Part shown: positions 1 through 9,453 of the stretch, one piece after another | Position numbering within the stretch: the first letter of the stretch is position 1 | How the letters are laid out: each line of letters starts with the position of its first letter | Origin: Bog-159 sp035541265 | GTDB taxonomy: Bacteria; Acidobacteriota; Terriglobia; Bryobacterales; Bryobacteraceae | DNA: 23,048 nt | Direction: 5' to 3' | NCBI GenBank assembly: GCA_035541265.1 | Contig: DATKNQ010000284.1 | Location: forward strand, 1 to 23,048 | The notes under the pieces: model-generated | Told to the model about the DNA's origin: nothing | Database searches by the model: none | The model's input: only the letters and a program-made list of their open reading frames with translations | Program-made: the position numbers and the translations under genes

Positions 1-1070
1 TGCTGCGCCGCATTCAGGCCGAGGAGCGCCGGGCCCGGCGCGGGAAGCTGAAAGTGTTTCTGGGCTACGCCTCGCGCGTGGGCAAGTCTTTTCGCATGCT
101 GGATGAAGGCCGGCGGCGCAAGGAGCGCGGCGAGGACGTGGCTGTCGCGGCCATTCAATATCCGCTGACGCCGGGCACCGAGGCGCTGATGGCAAAGCTC
201 GAACGCATTCCGACCCTCAAAGAGATCTATGCCGGCAAAGAATACGAAGTGCTGGATGTGGCGGCCATCTTCCGCCGCCATCCGTTGGTTTGCCTGGTCG
301 ACGAGTTAGCTTACGATAACCCGCCGGGCAGCCGGAATCCGAAACGCTGGCAGGACGTGGATGACATCCTCGATCAGGGCATCTCGGTGATCACGGCCGT
401 CAATCTGCAGCACATCGAGGAACAGCAGGACGCCGTCGAGCAAATCACCGGCAAGCGAGTCCGGCAGACAGTACCCGAGGCGTTCCTCCGGTCGGCCGAT
501 CAGATCGTGCTGGTGGATGCGGCCGTGGACGACATGATGCATCGGGCGCGGTCGCAGGAAACGGTGGACGTCCGCCGTCTTTCGGAACTGCGGGAGATTG
601 CCCTTCTGTTGGCCGCCGACGTGATCGACGAGCAGCTCGAAAGCTACCTGCACGCCAACGGCGTGGAGCTGCGATGGGGCACCCAGGAGCGCATCCTGGT
701 CTGCGTGACGCCGCGCAGCGACGCGGGCGCCATGCTGCGCAGCGGACGCCGCAACGCCGACCGCTTCCACGGCAACCTGCTGGTCTGCTACGTGCGCCAG
801 AGCGGTCTGAACGCGGTCGATCAATCCACCATGGACGCCAATCTGGAACACGCGCGGCAACTCGACGCGGATGTGCACGTCCTGGAAGGCTCCGACCCGA
901 TTGCCGCCATCATGCGCTTTGCGCGCGAGCAACGCATCACGCAGATCTTCGTGGGCCACAGCGCGCCGGACCGCTGGAAAGAGATGTGGTCGCGCAGCCC
1001 CGTGGACCGGCTGATTCAGGCGGCGAGCGACATCGACGTACGCATCTTTCCCCATCCGCAAGCGCAATGA
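1..1070 (+). CDS. KdpD-like sensor/Usp protein, kinase-less, first copy (5' partial)
   Basis: The reading frame is open to the window edge. Codons before the GTG at 54 already encode the usual KdpD lead-in (RRGKLKVFLGYA), so the true start lies upstream. The N-terminal part is a KdpD sensor domain (PF02702 type) with a P-loop reading SRVGKS and a Walker-B-like VDELAYDNPPGS. The C-terminal part is a Usp-like alpha/beta domain (from about ERILVCVTP). It then stops: the four membrane helices and histidine kinase of a classical KdpD (about 890 residues) are absent. Compared with the next gene it is diverged at normally fixed sites: AGVGKT to SRVGKS, AHTN to AYDN, TLNVQH to AVNLQH, and it lacks the FF..NL segment before the LRE helix. 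Its TGA overlaps the next ATG (ATGA at 1067-1070), so the two are probably translationally coupled. The likely role is sensing K+, turgor or a nucleotide for a Kdp system lying upstream (inference). Confidence 0.85.
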   Translation, partial: LRRIQAEERRARRGKLKVFLGYASRVGKSFRMLDEGRRRKERGEDVAVAAIQYPLTPGTEALMAKLERIPTLKEIYAGKEYEVLDVAAIFRRHPLVCLVDELAYDNPPGSRNPKRWQDVDDILDQGISVITAVNLQHIEEQQDAVEQITGKRVRQTVPEAFLRSADQIVLVDAAVDDMMHRARSQETVDVRRLSELREIALLLAADVIDEQLESYLHANGVELRWGTQERILVCVTPRSDAGAMLRSGRRNADRFHGNLLVCYVRQSGLNAVDQSTMDANLEHARQLDADVHVLEGSDPIAAIMRFAREQRITQIFVGHSAPDRWKEMWSRSPVDRLIQAASDIDVRIFPHPQAQ

Positions 1071-2230
1071 GCGAAGCAGCCACAACTACCGAATCCGCCG
1101 GCGCGGCCGAGACCGCCAGAGGACGCCTGAAGGTCTTCCTGGGCTACGCGGCGGGCGTCGGCAAGACTTACCAGATGCTCGACGAGGCGCAGGAATTGCG
1201 GCGCAGCGGCGTGGACGTGGTGATCGGCTACTTCGAACCGCATGGCCGGCAGGACACCATCGCCAAGACAGCGGATCTGGAGATGATTCCGCGCAAGAAG
1301 ATCGAATACCGCGCCGCGGTGTTTGAAGAGATGGACGTGGAGGCCATCCTGCGGCGGCGGCCGGCGGTCTGCCTGGTGGACGAGTTCGCGCACACCAACG
1401 TGCCGGGCTCGGAGCGGCTGAAGCGCTGGGAAGATGTGCAAGTGCTGTTGCAGGCCGGCATTGACGTCTACACCACACTCAACGTGCAGCATCTGGAAAG
1501 CCTGAATGACGAGGTCTGGCACATCACGGGCGTACGGGTGCGGGAGACGGTGCCGGACTGGGTGGTGGATGCGGCGCAGGAGGTCGTGCTGGTCGACCTG
1601 ACGGCGGAGGCCCTGCAAAACAGGCTGCAGCGCGGGGTGGTCTACTCGGCCGAGAAGGCCAAGAAGGCCATGGAGAATTTCTTCACCGAAACAAACCTCA
1701 CGGCGCTGCGCGAGATGGCCTTGCGCCACACGGCGCATGAGGTGGAAGGGCGGCTGTCGGATCTGGCGGCGCTGGCCACACGCGGCAAGACGCGTTTGAC
1801 GCGGCCCGACGGCGGGAGTCCCTCACGCCACGAGCGCATCCTGATCTGCCTGACGGAGCGGCCTTCGACCGCCGTGTTGATCCGCCGCGGCAAACGCGTG
1901 GCCGATTATCTGCATGCCGATTGCCTGGCTGTCCACGTGCAGCGAGGGTCAGCTAGAGACGGTTTGCGGGCTTACAGCGGCGCCCTGGAGAAGCATTTGA
2001 GCTTCGCGCGCAACTTACATATCGAAACGCACGTCTTAAGGGGTGGGGATATTGCGCGCACCATTGTGGATTTTGCACGCGCGCAGAATATCACGCAGAT
2101 CTTTTTGGGCCGTGCCGCGACGCGCCGGTTGTGGGGTGGAATGCGGGCGAGCACGGTGCATCGCGTGGTACGATTGGCTCGCGACCGGGAGATAACCGTG
2201 GTAGCGGAGCGGCTGCGCTCCGCAGGGTGA
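1067..2230 (+). CDS. Stand-alone KdpD sensor domain plus Usp domain
   Basis: A protein of 387 aa. Residues about 19-228 form a KdpD N-terminal domain with an intact P-loop (AGVGKT, residues 29-34), the Walker-B-like VDEFAHTNVPGS (104-115) and the signature YTTLNVQH (135-142). Residues about 256-380 form a Usp domain (RILICLTERPS onwards). It ends where E. coli KdpD would enter its transmembrane region, so it has no kinase or dimerisation core. Truncated KdpD homologues of this kind are known in some bacteria (for example Anabaena) and must act through a separate kinase or another partner. In-frame codons upstream of 1067 exist, but they lie inside the previous gene and read as low-complexity Arg/Ala, so I chose the ATG in the ATGA overlap. 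All sensor motifs missing or altered in the upstream copy are canonical here. Cytoplasmic. The Usp part is the region that binds c-di-AMP in S. aureus KdpD; whether this one does cannot be told. Confidence 0.9.
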   Translation: MSEAATTTESAGAAETARGRLKVFLGYAAGVGKTYQMLDEAQELRRSGVDVVIGYFEPHGRQDTIAKTADLEMIPRKKIEYRAAVFEEMDVEAILRRRPAVCLVDEFAHTNVPGSERLKRWEDVQVLLQAGIDVYTTLNVQHLESLNDEVWHITGVRVRETVPDWVVDAAQEVVLVDLTAEALQNRLQRGVVYSAEKAKKAMENFFTETNLTALREMALRHTAHEVEGRLSDLAALATRGKTRLTRPDGGSPSRHERILICLTERPSTAVLIRRGKRVADYLHADCLAVHVQRGSARDGLRAYSGALEKHLSFARNLHIETHVLRGGDIARTIVDFARAQNITQIFLGRAATRRLWGGMRASTVHRVVRLARDREITVVAERLRSAG

Positions 2231-2269
2231 GTTTCTCTCCGCTTCTATTGCCTGCTAGGATAAGTGAAA

Positions 2270-3127
2270 ATGTACCGATTTTGGGTTTTGGGATTTCTGT
2301 TCTGTCTGCCCCTCGCGGCGGAGGATGCGCCTGCCTGCGGGTGCGATTCCCCGGAGATTGCCGAAGCGTTCGATCATCTCTACAATTTCAACTTTCCGGC
2401 CACGCACGCCAATATCGACCACTACATCGCGGCGAATCCGGCCGCGCCGCTGGGTTACGCGGTACGCGCTTCGGCATATCTGTTCTATGAACTCGACCGG
2501 CTGGGGATTCTCGAAAGCCAGTTTCTGGCCAGCGATAAACACATCGCGTCGAAGAAAGAGCTGAAGCCCGATCCGGACGTGCGCGCGAAGCTGCTGAAGG
2601 CGATCGACGATGCGCGCACGCGCGCGCAGGTCGTGCTGGCGGCGAATCCGCATGACCGCCAGGCGCTGTTCTCCATGTCTATCGTGGAAGGCGTCACGAC
2701 CGACTACATGGCGTTTGTCGAGAAGCATCAGATCGCCAGCTTGTCGCCCGCCAAACGGTCGAACGGCTACGCGCAGGAGCTTTTGAAGATGAGCCCTCCG
2801 TGCGTGGACGCTTATGTGACGGCGGGCATCTCGGAGTACATGATCGGCAGCCTGCCGTTCTTCATCCGCTGGTTCGTGCGCTTCGATAACGTGCAGGGCA
2901 GTAAGGAGCAGGGCGTCAAGAACCTGGAGACCGTCGTGCGGGACGGCTACTATTTCAAAGCGTTCGCCAAGATTCTGCTGGGCATTATCGACTTGCGGGA
3001 GAAGCGTCCACGCGACACCGAGAAGCTGCTCGCGGAACTCTCGCACAGTTATCCTTCCAACCCGCTGTTTCGCCGCGAACTGGCGCGCCTGTCGACCAAC
3101 GGCGCGAATGGCGGCCAGACGAATTGA
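2270..3127 (+). CDS. Secreted helical-repeat (TPR-like) protein of unknown function
   Basis: A protein of about 285 aa. The start is taken as ATG 2270 because AGGA at 2257-2260 lies 9 nt upstream; GTG 2264 in the same frame is too close. A signal peptide is visible: YRFWVLGFLFCLPLAA, with likely cleavage after LAA. The mature N-terminus carries ACGCDS. The rest is alpha-helical with the small/large residue rhythm of tetratricopeptide-type repeats (for example AARxAxVVLAANPHDRQALFSM-like and LLAELSHSYPSNPLFRREL segments), but no clean repeat count can be made by eye. The gene begins 39 nt after the kdpD-like gene and may be co-transcribed with it. Its stop is 1 nt from the stop of the convergent carrier gene, leaving no room for a terminator. 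I do not recognise a named family; periplasmic or outer-membrane-associated scaffold is a guess. Confidence 0.75.
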   Translation: MYRFWVLGFLFCLPLAAEDAPACGCDSPEIAEAFDHLYNFNFPATHANIDHYIAANPAAPLGYAVRASAYLFYELDRLGILESQFLASDKHIASKKELKPDPDVRAKLLKAIDDARTRAQVVLAANPHDRQALFSMSIVEGVTTDYMAFVEKHQIASLSPAKRSNGYAQELLKMSPPCVDAYVTAGISEYMIGSLPFFIRWFVRFDNVQGSKEQGVKNLETVVRDGYYFKAFAKILLGIIDLREKRPRDTEKLLAELSHSYPSNPLFRRELARLSTNGANGGQTN

Positions 3128-3128
3128 C

Positions 3129-4972
3129 CTAACAGCAGCGCACTTCGCCTTCGGGTGTCAGCGGCGGACCGAATGCTTCGACCGGGGCGGGTGCACCGTT
3201 CAGCACCGCGATCCAGCGGCGCGCGGCATCCAGCACTACCAGAACGACGCCGGCGATAAACATCACGGTCAGGGCCGAGTTCAGGTAGCCGGTCAGTTGC
3301 TGGCCCGGTAACGCGGTAAGCGGCCAGAAGATATCCTTCACCGAGAGCACGCCCGCGCTGATAGTGGTCACGCCGACAAAGCACATCGGCAGGCCGGTGA
3401 TCCACGCGTAGCGGGCTTTGCCCATATTGATCAGAAACGTCGTGGCCACGGCCAGGGCGATGGTGGCGAGCAACTGGTTGGCCGTGCCAAACAGCGGCCA
3501 GATGGTCGAGATGTTGCCGGTGTAAATCAGATAGCCCCAGCCCAGCACCACAAAGAACGTCGCGATCAGGTTGCCCGGCAGCCAGGCGGCGTTGCGGAAG
3601 CTCGCATGCACGCGGCCGAGCAATTCCTGGAAAACATATCGTGAGACGCGTGTTCCGGCGTCGACGGTGGTCAGGATGAAGAGCGCCTCGAACATGATGG
3701 CGTAGTGATACCAGTAGGCCATCAGCCGGTCCATGCCGGGCAGGCCGCGGAAGATCTGCGCCATTCCAATCGCGAGCGAAACGGCGCCGCCGGTGCGTCC
3801 CGCGAGCGACTCGCCCACCTGGCGCGAGAAGGTATCCAGATTCACGGTGTGCAGCCCGAGCTTGGCGAATACGCCAGCCGGGCTGTTGATCGCAAAGTAA
3901 TCACCCGGGTACATCGAAGTAGCCGCGATCAGCGCCAGCACACCCACCAGCGACTCACACATCATGGCGCCGTAGCCGATGAACCGCGCGTCGGTTTCGC
4001 GATCGAGCATCTTGGGGCTGGTGCCGGAGGAAACCAGCGAGTGGAAACCGGAGATCGCGCCGCAGGCGATGGTGACAAACAGAAACGGGAACAGCCTGCC
4101 TTTGATGATCGGGCCGCCGCCGGCGGTGAACTGCGTGAAGGCTGGAAAGCGGATATCGGGATGCACCAGAAACACGCCGATCACCAGCGCGGCGATGGTG
4201 CCCAGCTTCACGTATGTCGAAAGATAATCACGCGGCGCAAGCAGCAGCCAGACGGGCAGCACCGAAGCGATGAAGCCGTACGCCGCCATCAGGAACGTGA
4301 TTTGATGCGGCGTGAACGTCAGCATGCCGGCCGCGTGCGTTTGCGCGAACCAATGTCCGCCCATCACCGCTCCGAGCAGTAAGATGACGCCGAAGATACT
4401 CGGACCGGTCACGCTGATGCGGCCCGCGTGCTGCCGGAACATCCACACGCCCATCACCAGCGCGATGGGAATCGTCGCGCCGATGGTGAAGACGCCCCAG
4501 GGACTGTCGGCCAGCGCGTTGACCACCACGATGCCGAGGCCGGCCAGCGACACCAGCAGAATGAACAGCACGGCAATCATGGCCACGGTGCCCGAGAACG
4601 GGCTGATCTCCGTGCGCGCCAGATCGGCGAGCGACCGGCCGCGATGCCGCACCGACGCGACCAGCACCGTGAAATCCTGCACGCATCCGGCAAGCACCGC
4701 GCCCGCCAGCAGCCAGATCAGGCCGGGGGCGTATCCGAATTGCGCGGCCAGCGTGGGCCCTACTAGCGGACCGGCGCCCGCAATGGCCGCGAAGTGATGG
4801 CCGAACAGCACCCACTTCGGCGACGCGATGAAGTTGTGGCCGTCTTTATATTGGTGCGCGGGCGTGATGCGGCGATCGTCAAGCGCCAGCGCCTTAGCCG
4901 CGATGAAGGCGCTGTAATAGCGATATGCGAGCGCGTAGATGCAGAGCGCACCCAGCAGAATGGGGAACGTAT

Positions 4973-4976
<4 letters not shown>
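3129..4976 (-). CDS. cstA: CstA-family carbon starvation / pyruvate-type transporter
   Basis: A protein of 615 aa, polytopic, with roughly sixteen hydrophobic segments. The family fingerprint is clear: GHHFAAIAGAGPLVGPTLAA near the N-terminus, AGCVQDFTVL, SGFHSLVSSGTSPKM, and FGTANQLLATIALAVATTF before the last helices. Members carry peptides (E. coli CstA) or pyruvate (BtsT/YjiY) across the inner membrane and are usually induced on carbon limitation. The length is somewhat below the E. coli proteins (about 700), which have a longer C-terminus. The frame is open far upstream, but the start is set at the ATG at 4974-4976. This gives the normal N-terminus (MNTFPILLGALCIYALAYRYY) and overlaps the permease stop as ATGA, implying coupled translation. 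Pairing with a lactate permease favours pyruvate or a related C3 acid as substrate (inference). Confidence 0.93.
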
Positions 4977-6619
<1,643 letters not shown>

Positions 6620-6633
6620 CAGGATCGGGACAA

Positions 6634-6712
6634 TTGTATCATTGGCTGGCCCGCCGAGCCTTCTTTGCCCTCCGCAGCGATACGCAGACGTGGTATCCCT
6701 ATCTGGTATCAT
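6634..6712 (-). promoter_or_regulatory. Upstream region of lldP with three TRGTATC motifs (possible operator)
   Basis: On the + strand TTGTATCAT (6634-6642), TGGTATCCC (6691-6699) and TGGTATCAT (6704-6712) recur in the short region upstream of the permease gene. The last two begin 13 nt apart. GntR/FCD regulators of lactate and other carboxylates often bind sites with TGGTA/TACCA half-sites, so these could be operator half-sites. No inverted partner is evident and no regulator gene is in the window, so this is weak. ACAATTGT (6632-6639 region) is also a short palindrome. Confidence 0.2.
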
Positions 6713-6795
6713 CGGGCGAGGTTCATGTGGATTGCTGCGCTTCGGTGCATGCAAAGGTTCCTGCGGGAGGCGGGCATCGGAGCCGGGAACAAACC

Positions 6796-7140
6796 ATGAC
6801 TTACAAAGGGTATGAAGCGCGAGTCGATTTGGACGAGGAGGCCGGCGTGTTCCATGGCGAAGTCATCAACACGCGTGTTTATGTGCTGGAGAAACTGCGC
6901 CCACCCGCAGCCGGATGTGGCAGGCTGCCTATGGAACGCTTTTATGGGCGGGGTTTGACAAACACGCGCCATCCGAAAAGTGGTCGAGAATGGTGGCAGT
7001 GGCCTTGTCCATGTCTGAATACGATGCGGACTCACCGAACTTTCCAGAAATCGCCACCGGTTACCGTCTGGCAGTTGACCGCAAGCATCGATAATCGTCC
7101 TGGCCTTTGTGCGGCGGCGCGAATAACACTCAGCGCTTAG
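6796..7140 (+). pseudogene. Truncated/decayed HicB-family antitoxin gene
   Basis: From ATG 6796 the first 27 or so codons read MTYKGYEARVDLDEEAG followed by VFHGEVINTR, an excellent match to the start of HicB-family antitoxins (YKGY...YDDEAGIFHGEVINTR). After INTR the family continues with DVITFQGTS and an arm ending in a small DNA-binding domain; here the frame continues with unrelated Pro/Arg/Trp-rich residues to 7140, and I find no HicB continuation in the other two frames. A different frame is open from 6915 to 7094 (59 codons, starting MWQAAYGTLL) but resembles nothing I know. Upstream, a short stretch ending LREAGI with a TGA overlapping the ATG at 6796 recalls the end of a HicA toxin, but this is too short to rely on. 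Interpreted as a toxin-antitoxin relic. Confidence 0.55.
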
Positions 7141-7792
7141 ATGCCAGGGTCAGCCCGTCGCCCAACGGGACCAGGCTGAGCCACACGCGATTGTCCTCGT
7201 GGACTTTGGCGTTGAATTTCCTGACGGCGCGAGTGTCCGCATCCTGCACGCTGGCGTCGGTCACCTGTCCATGCCACAAGACATTGTCGAACGCCACGAG
7301 TCCTCCGGGACGCAGCAGCTTCAGCACGCGCTCGTAGTAGCGCTCATAGTTCGATTTATCCGCGTCTACGAAGGCGAAATCGAAGGTGCCGGCCGCGCCA
7401 TCGCGCAGCAAAGCATCCAGTGTCTCAATCGCGGGCGCGAGGCGCAGTTCGACTTTGTGCTCGACGCCTGCTTCGCGCCAGTAGCGGCGCGCGATGGCGG
7501 TCGTGTCTGGATTCACGTCGCAGCAGATCAACTTGCCATCGGGCGGCAGCGCCAGGGCCATGTGCAGCGAACTGAATCCGGTGAACGTGCCGACCTCGAT
7601 CGCCCACTTGGCACCGGTCAGACGCACCAGCATGCCGACGAACTGCCCTTGTTCGGGAGACAACTGCAATCCCGCATCGGGCCGTGGAGCAGTCTCGGCT
7701 CGCAGCCGGGCCAGAAGCTCAGGCTCACGGAGGGAAACGCTGCGAATGTATTCCGCCAGTTCCGCGGTCACAGGTGTTTGGAAGTTGGACAT
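7130..7792 (-). CDS. SAM-dependent O-methyltransferase (CCoAOMT/COG4122 family)
   Basis: A protein of 220 aa, the standard length. The class I methyltransferase SAM motif is IEVGTFTGFSSLHMA. It is followed by an acidic residue after strand 2 (ICCDVNP), the family signature FVDADKSNYERYYE, and GGLVAFDNVLWHGQV; the Asp of DADK and the DN pair are the metal-binding positions in this divalent-cation-dependent family. Members methylate catechol-type hydroxyls on small aromatics; the substrate here is unknown. Cytoplasmic. The start is ATG 7790-7792, 9 nt after the stop of the 71-aa membrane protein gene, with which it is probably co-transcribed. Confidence 0.92.
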   Translation of the reverse strand: MSNFQTPVTAELAEYIRSVSLREPELLARLRAETAPRPDAGLQLSPEQGQFVGMLVRLTGAKWAIEVGTFTGFSSLHMALALPPDGKLICCDVNPDTTAIARRYWREAGVEHKVELRLAPAIETLDALLRDGAAGTFDFAFVDADKSNYERYYERVLKLLRPGGLVAFDNVLWHGQVTDASVQDADTRAVRKFNAKVHEDNRVWLSLVPLGDGLTLASKR

Positions 7793-7801
7793 ATCTTCAA
7801 G

Positions 7802-8017
7802 TCAACGCCGCTTGAACCATTTGAGGCGCGCCAGCAGGCCGTAGAATACCAGACAGCACCAAAAATCCACGGCGAGCCCCCAATCGATTTTAAACGGCTC
7901 GTGGCGCCCTGTGGGCGGCAGGTATCGATCGAGGCTGAAATAGGCCGCATTGCCCAGCACCACGGCAGCAAAGCTCTGCCAGAACTGACGCCACGAGAAA
8001 ACGGGACGATCAGCCAT
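7802..8017 (-). CDS. Small two-helix membrane protein, 71 aa
   Basis: Starts MADRPVFSWRQFWQSF and has two hydrophobic stretches, roughly residues 14-28 (SFAAVVLGNAAYFSL) and 49-63 (VDFWCCLVFYGLLA), ending in a basic tail (LKWFKRR). The ATG at 8015-8017 overlaps the stop of the receiver-domain gene by 8 nt, which favours it over an in-frame ATG 42 nt further upstream that lies deep in that gene. No family recognised. The overlap suggests expression together with the receiver protein, but a functional link is only inferred. Confidence 0.65.
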   Translation of the reverse strand: MADRPVFSWRQFWQSFAAVVLGNAAYFSLDRYLPPTGRHEPFKIDWGLAVDFWCCLVFYGLLARLKWFKRR

Positions 8018-8384
8018 CCGGCGCATCCAGAACTTCGCGAATCCTCTCCACCAGCTCAACCGAAGTGAATGGCTTGGCCAGAAACGCGTTCCGGTCGCGG
8101 TTGCAGAGCTGGACTAGCGGCTCATGCGCGTAACCCGACATCAACAGAATACGGACGCCCGGCCGCACGCGCCGCAAGCGCTCGACCAGCTCTAAGCCTT
8201 TCATGTTAGGCATCACCACGTCCGTCAGCACGAGCTCGATCGGCTCGGGATGCGCGGAACAGATCCGCAGGGCGTGATGGCCGTCGCACGCTTCGAGCAC
8301 CCGGTAGCCGTTTTGCACGAGCATTCGGCATACCAGGTTGCGAACCGCGGCTCCATCCTCCACCACCAGGATCGTTTCTCTCAA
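8010..8384 (-). CDS. Single-domain response regulator (REC only)
   Basis: A receiver domain of 124 aa with no output domain. From the chosen start the acidic pocket is E9-D10 (LVVEDG), the phospho-acceptor is D55 (LTDVVMPNM), the switch residue S83 (LLMSGYA) and the invariant lysine K104 (LAKPF). The start is taken as TTG 8382-8384 because AGGGAA (minus strand of 8391-8396) sits 6 nt upstream and the REC fold begins immediately. An ATG at 8438 adds 18 residues outside the fold and would overlap the next gene upstream. Such proteins act as CheY-like diffusible outputs, phosphate sinks or relays for hybrid kinases; the partner kinase is not in the window. Confidence 0.85.
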   Translation of the reverse strand: MRETILVVEDGAAVRNLVCRMLVQNGYRVLEACDGHHALRICSAHPEPIELVLTDVVMPNMKGLELVERLRRVRPGVRILLMSGYAHEPLVQLCNRDRNAFLAKPFTSVELVERIREVLDAPDG

Positions 8385-8415
8385 GCGAAGTTCCCTGCCC
8401 TGCCACGCTCCAAGA

Positions 8416-8598
8416 CTACTGTACGTGCATTGGCTCACCGAAGTACGACAGGATCTGCTCGGAACATCGCCGGCAGGCCTCGTCTTCGCTGGTATCGCGC
8501 GCCTCGCACCGGATCATTTCACGGTCTTCGAATGCCAAACTGCGCCCGCAAACCCAGTCTTCTCCATCGCGAATGTGAATGTGATTGAACTCTGTCAC
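8416..8598 (-). CDS. Small Cys-rich protein, 60 aa, hypothetical
   Basis: From GTG 8596-8598 the product begins TEFNHIHIRDGEDWVCG and carries four cysteines at positions 17, 31, 42 and 45, the last two as CRRC. This arrangement could bind a metal such as zinc (inference). The composition (acidic, balanced, with an aromatic ending YFGEPMHVQ) looks like real protein. A longer frame starting at 8697 would run through the rpmB leader and overlap its start codon, so the GTG is preferred; an AGG lies about 8 nt upstream of it. Its 5' end faces the rpmB promoter. No family recognised. Confidence 0.5.
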   Translation of the reverse strand: MTEFNHIHIRDGEDWVCGRSLAFEDREMIRCEARDTSEDEACRRCSEQILSYFGEPMHVQ

Positions 8599-8631
8599 GC
8601 GTCTGTCCTCGGTCTCTACAAGCGTGTCGGG

Positions 8632-8661
8632 TTGCGGAAGCAGGTCCCCCGCTGGTAGAAT
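8632..8661 (+). promoter_or_regulatory. Probable sigma70-type promoter of rpmB
   Basis: TTGCGG (8632-8637), an 18-nt spacer and TAGAAT (8656-8661), the latter preceded by TG (8653-8654) as in an extended -10. It lies about 35 nt upstream of the rpmB ATG, with GAGGAGA (8679-8685) as the ribosome binding site in between. Confidence 0.5.
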
Positions 8662-8695
8662 ACTAGTTTCGCAGTTTTGAGGAGATTCCTGTAGC

Positions 8696-8887
8696 ATGGC
8701 ACAAGTTTGTGAAATCTGCGGCCGCGGTCCTCAGTTCGGAAACCGCGTTAGTCACGCCCATAACGTCACCAAGCGGCGTTGGAATTTGAACCTGCAATCC
8801 GTACGCGCGGTGGTGAACGGCGCCACGAAGCGCATCCGCGTCTGCACATCCTGCATTCGCTCAGGCAAAGTCCAGAAGGCTGCCTGA
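8696..8887 (+). CDS. rpmB: 50S ribosomal protein L28
   Basis: A 63-aa L28. It begins AQVCEICGRGPQFGNRVSHA and continues with the family core NVTKRRWNLNLQ and the closing CTSCIRSGKV. It is the zinc-binding (C+) form, with Cys at 5, 8, 50 and 53. L28 is a component of the large ribosomal subunit. ATG 8696 follows GAGGAGA at 8679-8685, a slightly long spacing of 10 nt. The gene stands alone, without rpmG next to it as in many proteobacteria, and ends 10 nt from the convergent DUF948-like gene. Confidence 0.97.
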   Translation: MAQVCEICGRGPQFGNRVSHAHNVTKRRWNLNLQSVRAVVNGATKRIRVCTSCIRSGKVQKAA

Positions 8888-8897
8888 CGCCGCCCGT

Positions 8898-9428
8898 CTA
8901 AATAAACATCTCTTCGTCTTGCGTCACGTGCTCCGGTGTGTTGCGCGTGCCGCCCTGTGCGTAAGTACTGAAGGCCGCTTTAAACCCGGCGACCAGCCCG
9001 TTTACTTCTTTGACCGGCCGCATGACCACGCTGCGGACCGTCTCGCTAGCCTGTTCCACTTGCCCGACGGTGTGATCCACCACCTCGTCGATTTGCGCGA
9101 TGCGCGCCTTGGCGCGCCGGTTGGCGTCGTCGATCAACTCGCCTAGGCGGTCGGCTTGCTGACGCGCGGCCTTGGCGAACGCTAAAGTCTCCGTCGTGAT
9201 TTCGCCGATGCGGGGACGGTTCTCCTCCAGCAACTTGTTCGATGCGTTCAGTATGCTCTCGAAACGCTCGATCAGTGGGCTGATGCGGTGTTCGACCTCC
9301 TGGCTCGCGCGCAGCGCCTCCTTTCCCGCCCGGTAGAGAACTGCCAGCATGATGGCCTGATACACTGAGGCGGCACACGCCAGCAGCACGCCTACTGCGA
9401 CGACCCACCGGAAGACGTCTTCAGACAT
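8898..9428 (-). CDS. DUF948-like (YtxG-type) membrane-anchored coiled-coil protein
   Basis: A 176-aa protein with one N-terminal membrane helix (about residues 8-30, WVVAVGVLLACAASVYQAIM). A long heptad-rich helical region follows (about 35-135: EALRASQEVEHRISPLIERF and onward), then a conserved-looking VRSVVMRPVKEVNGLVAGFKAA and an acidic tail. Resembles DUF948 proteins. GGAGG lies about 8 nt before the ATG at 9426-9428. It is 25 nt downstream of the YtxH-like gene, which recalls the B. subtilis ytxG-ytxH general-stress operon. A role in envelope stress is inferred from that pairing only. Confidence 0.75.
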   Translation of the reverse strand: MSEDVFRWVVAVGVLLACAASVYQAIMLAVLYRAGKEALRASQEVEHRISPLIERFESILNASNKLLEENRPRIGEITTETLAFAKAARQQADRLGELIDDANRRAKARIAQIDEVVDHTVGQVEQASETVRSVVMRPVKEVNGLVAGFKAAFSTYAQGGTRNTPEHVTQDEEMFI

Positions 9429-9453
9429 GGAGAACCCTCCCTGGTACTCGTGT

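Noticed and set aside
8010..8438. Longer version of the receiver protein starting at ATG 8438
   Set aside because: The extra 18 residues fall outside the REC fold and overlap the upstream gene, while TTG 8384 has AGGGAA at ideal spacing.
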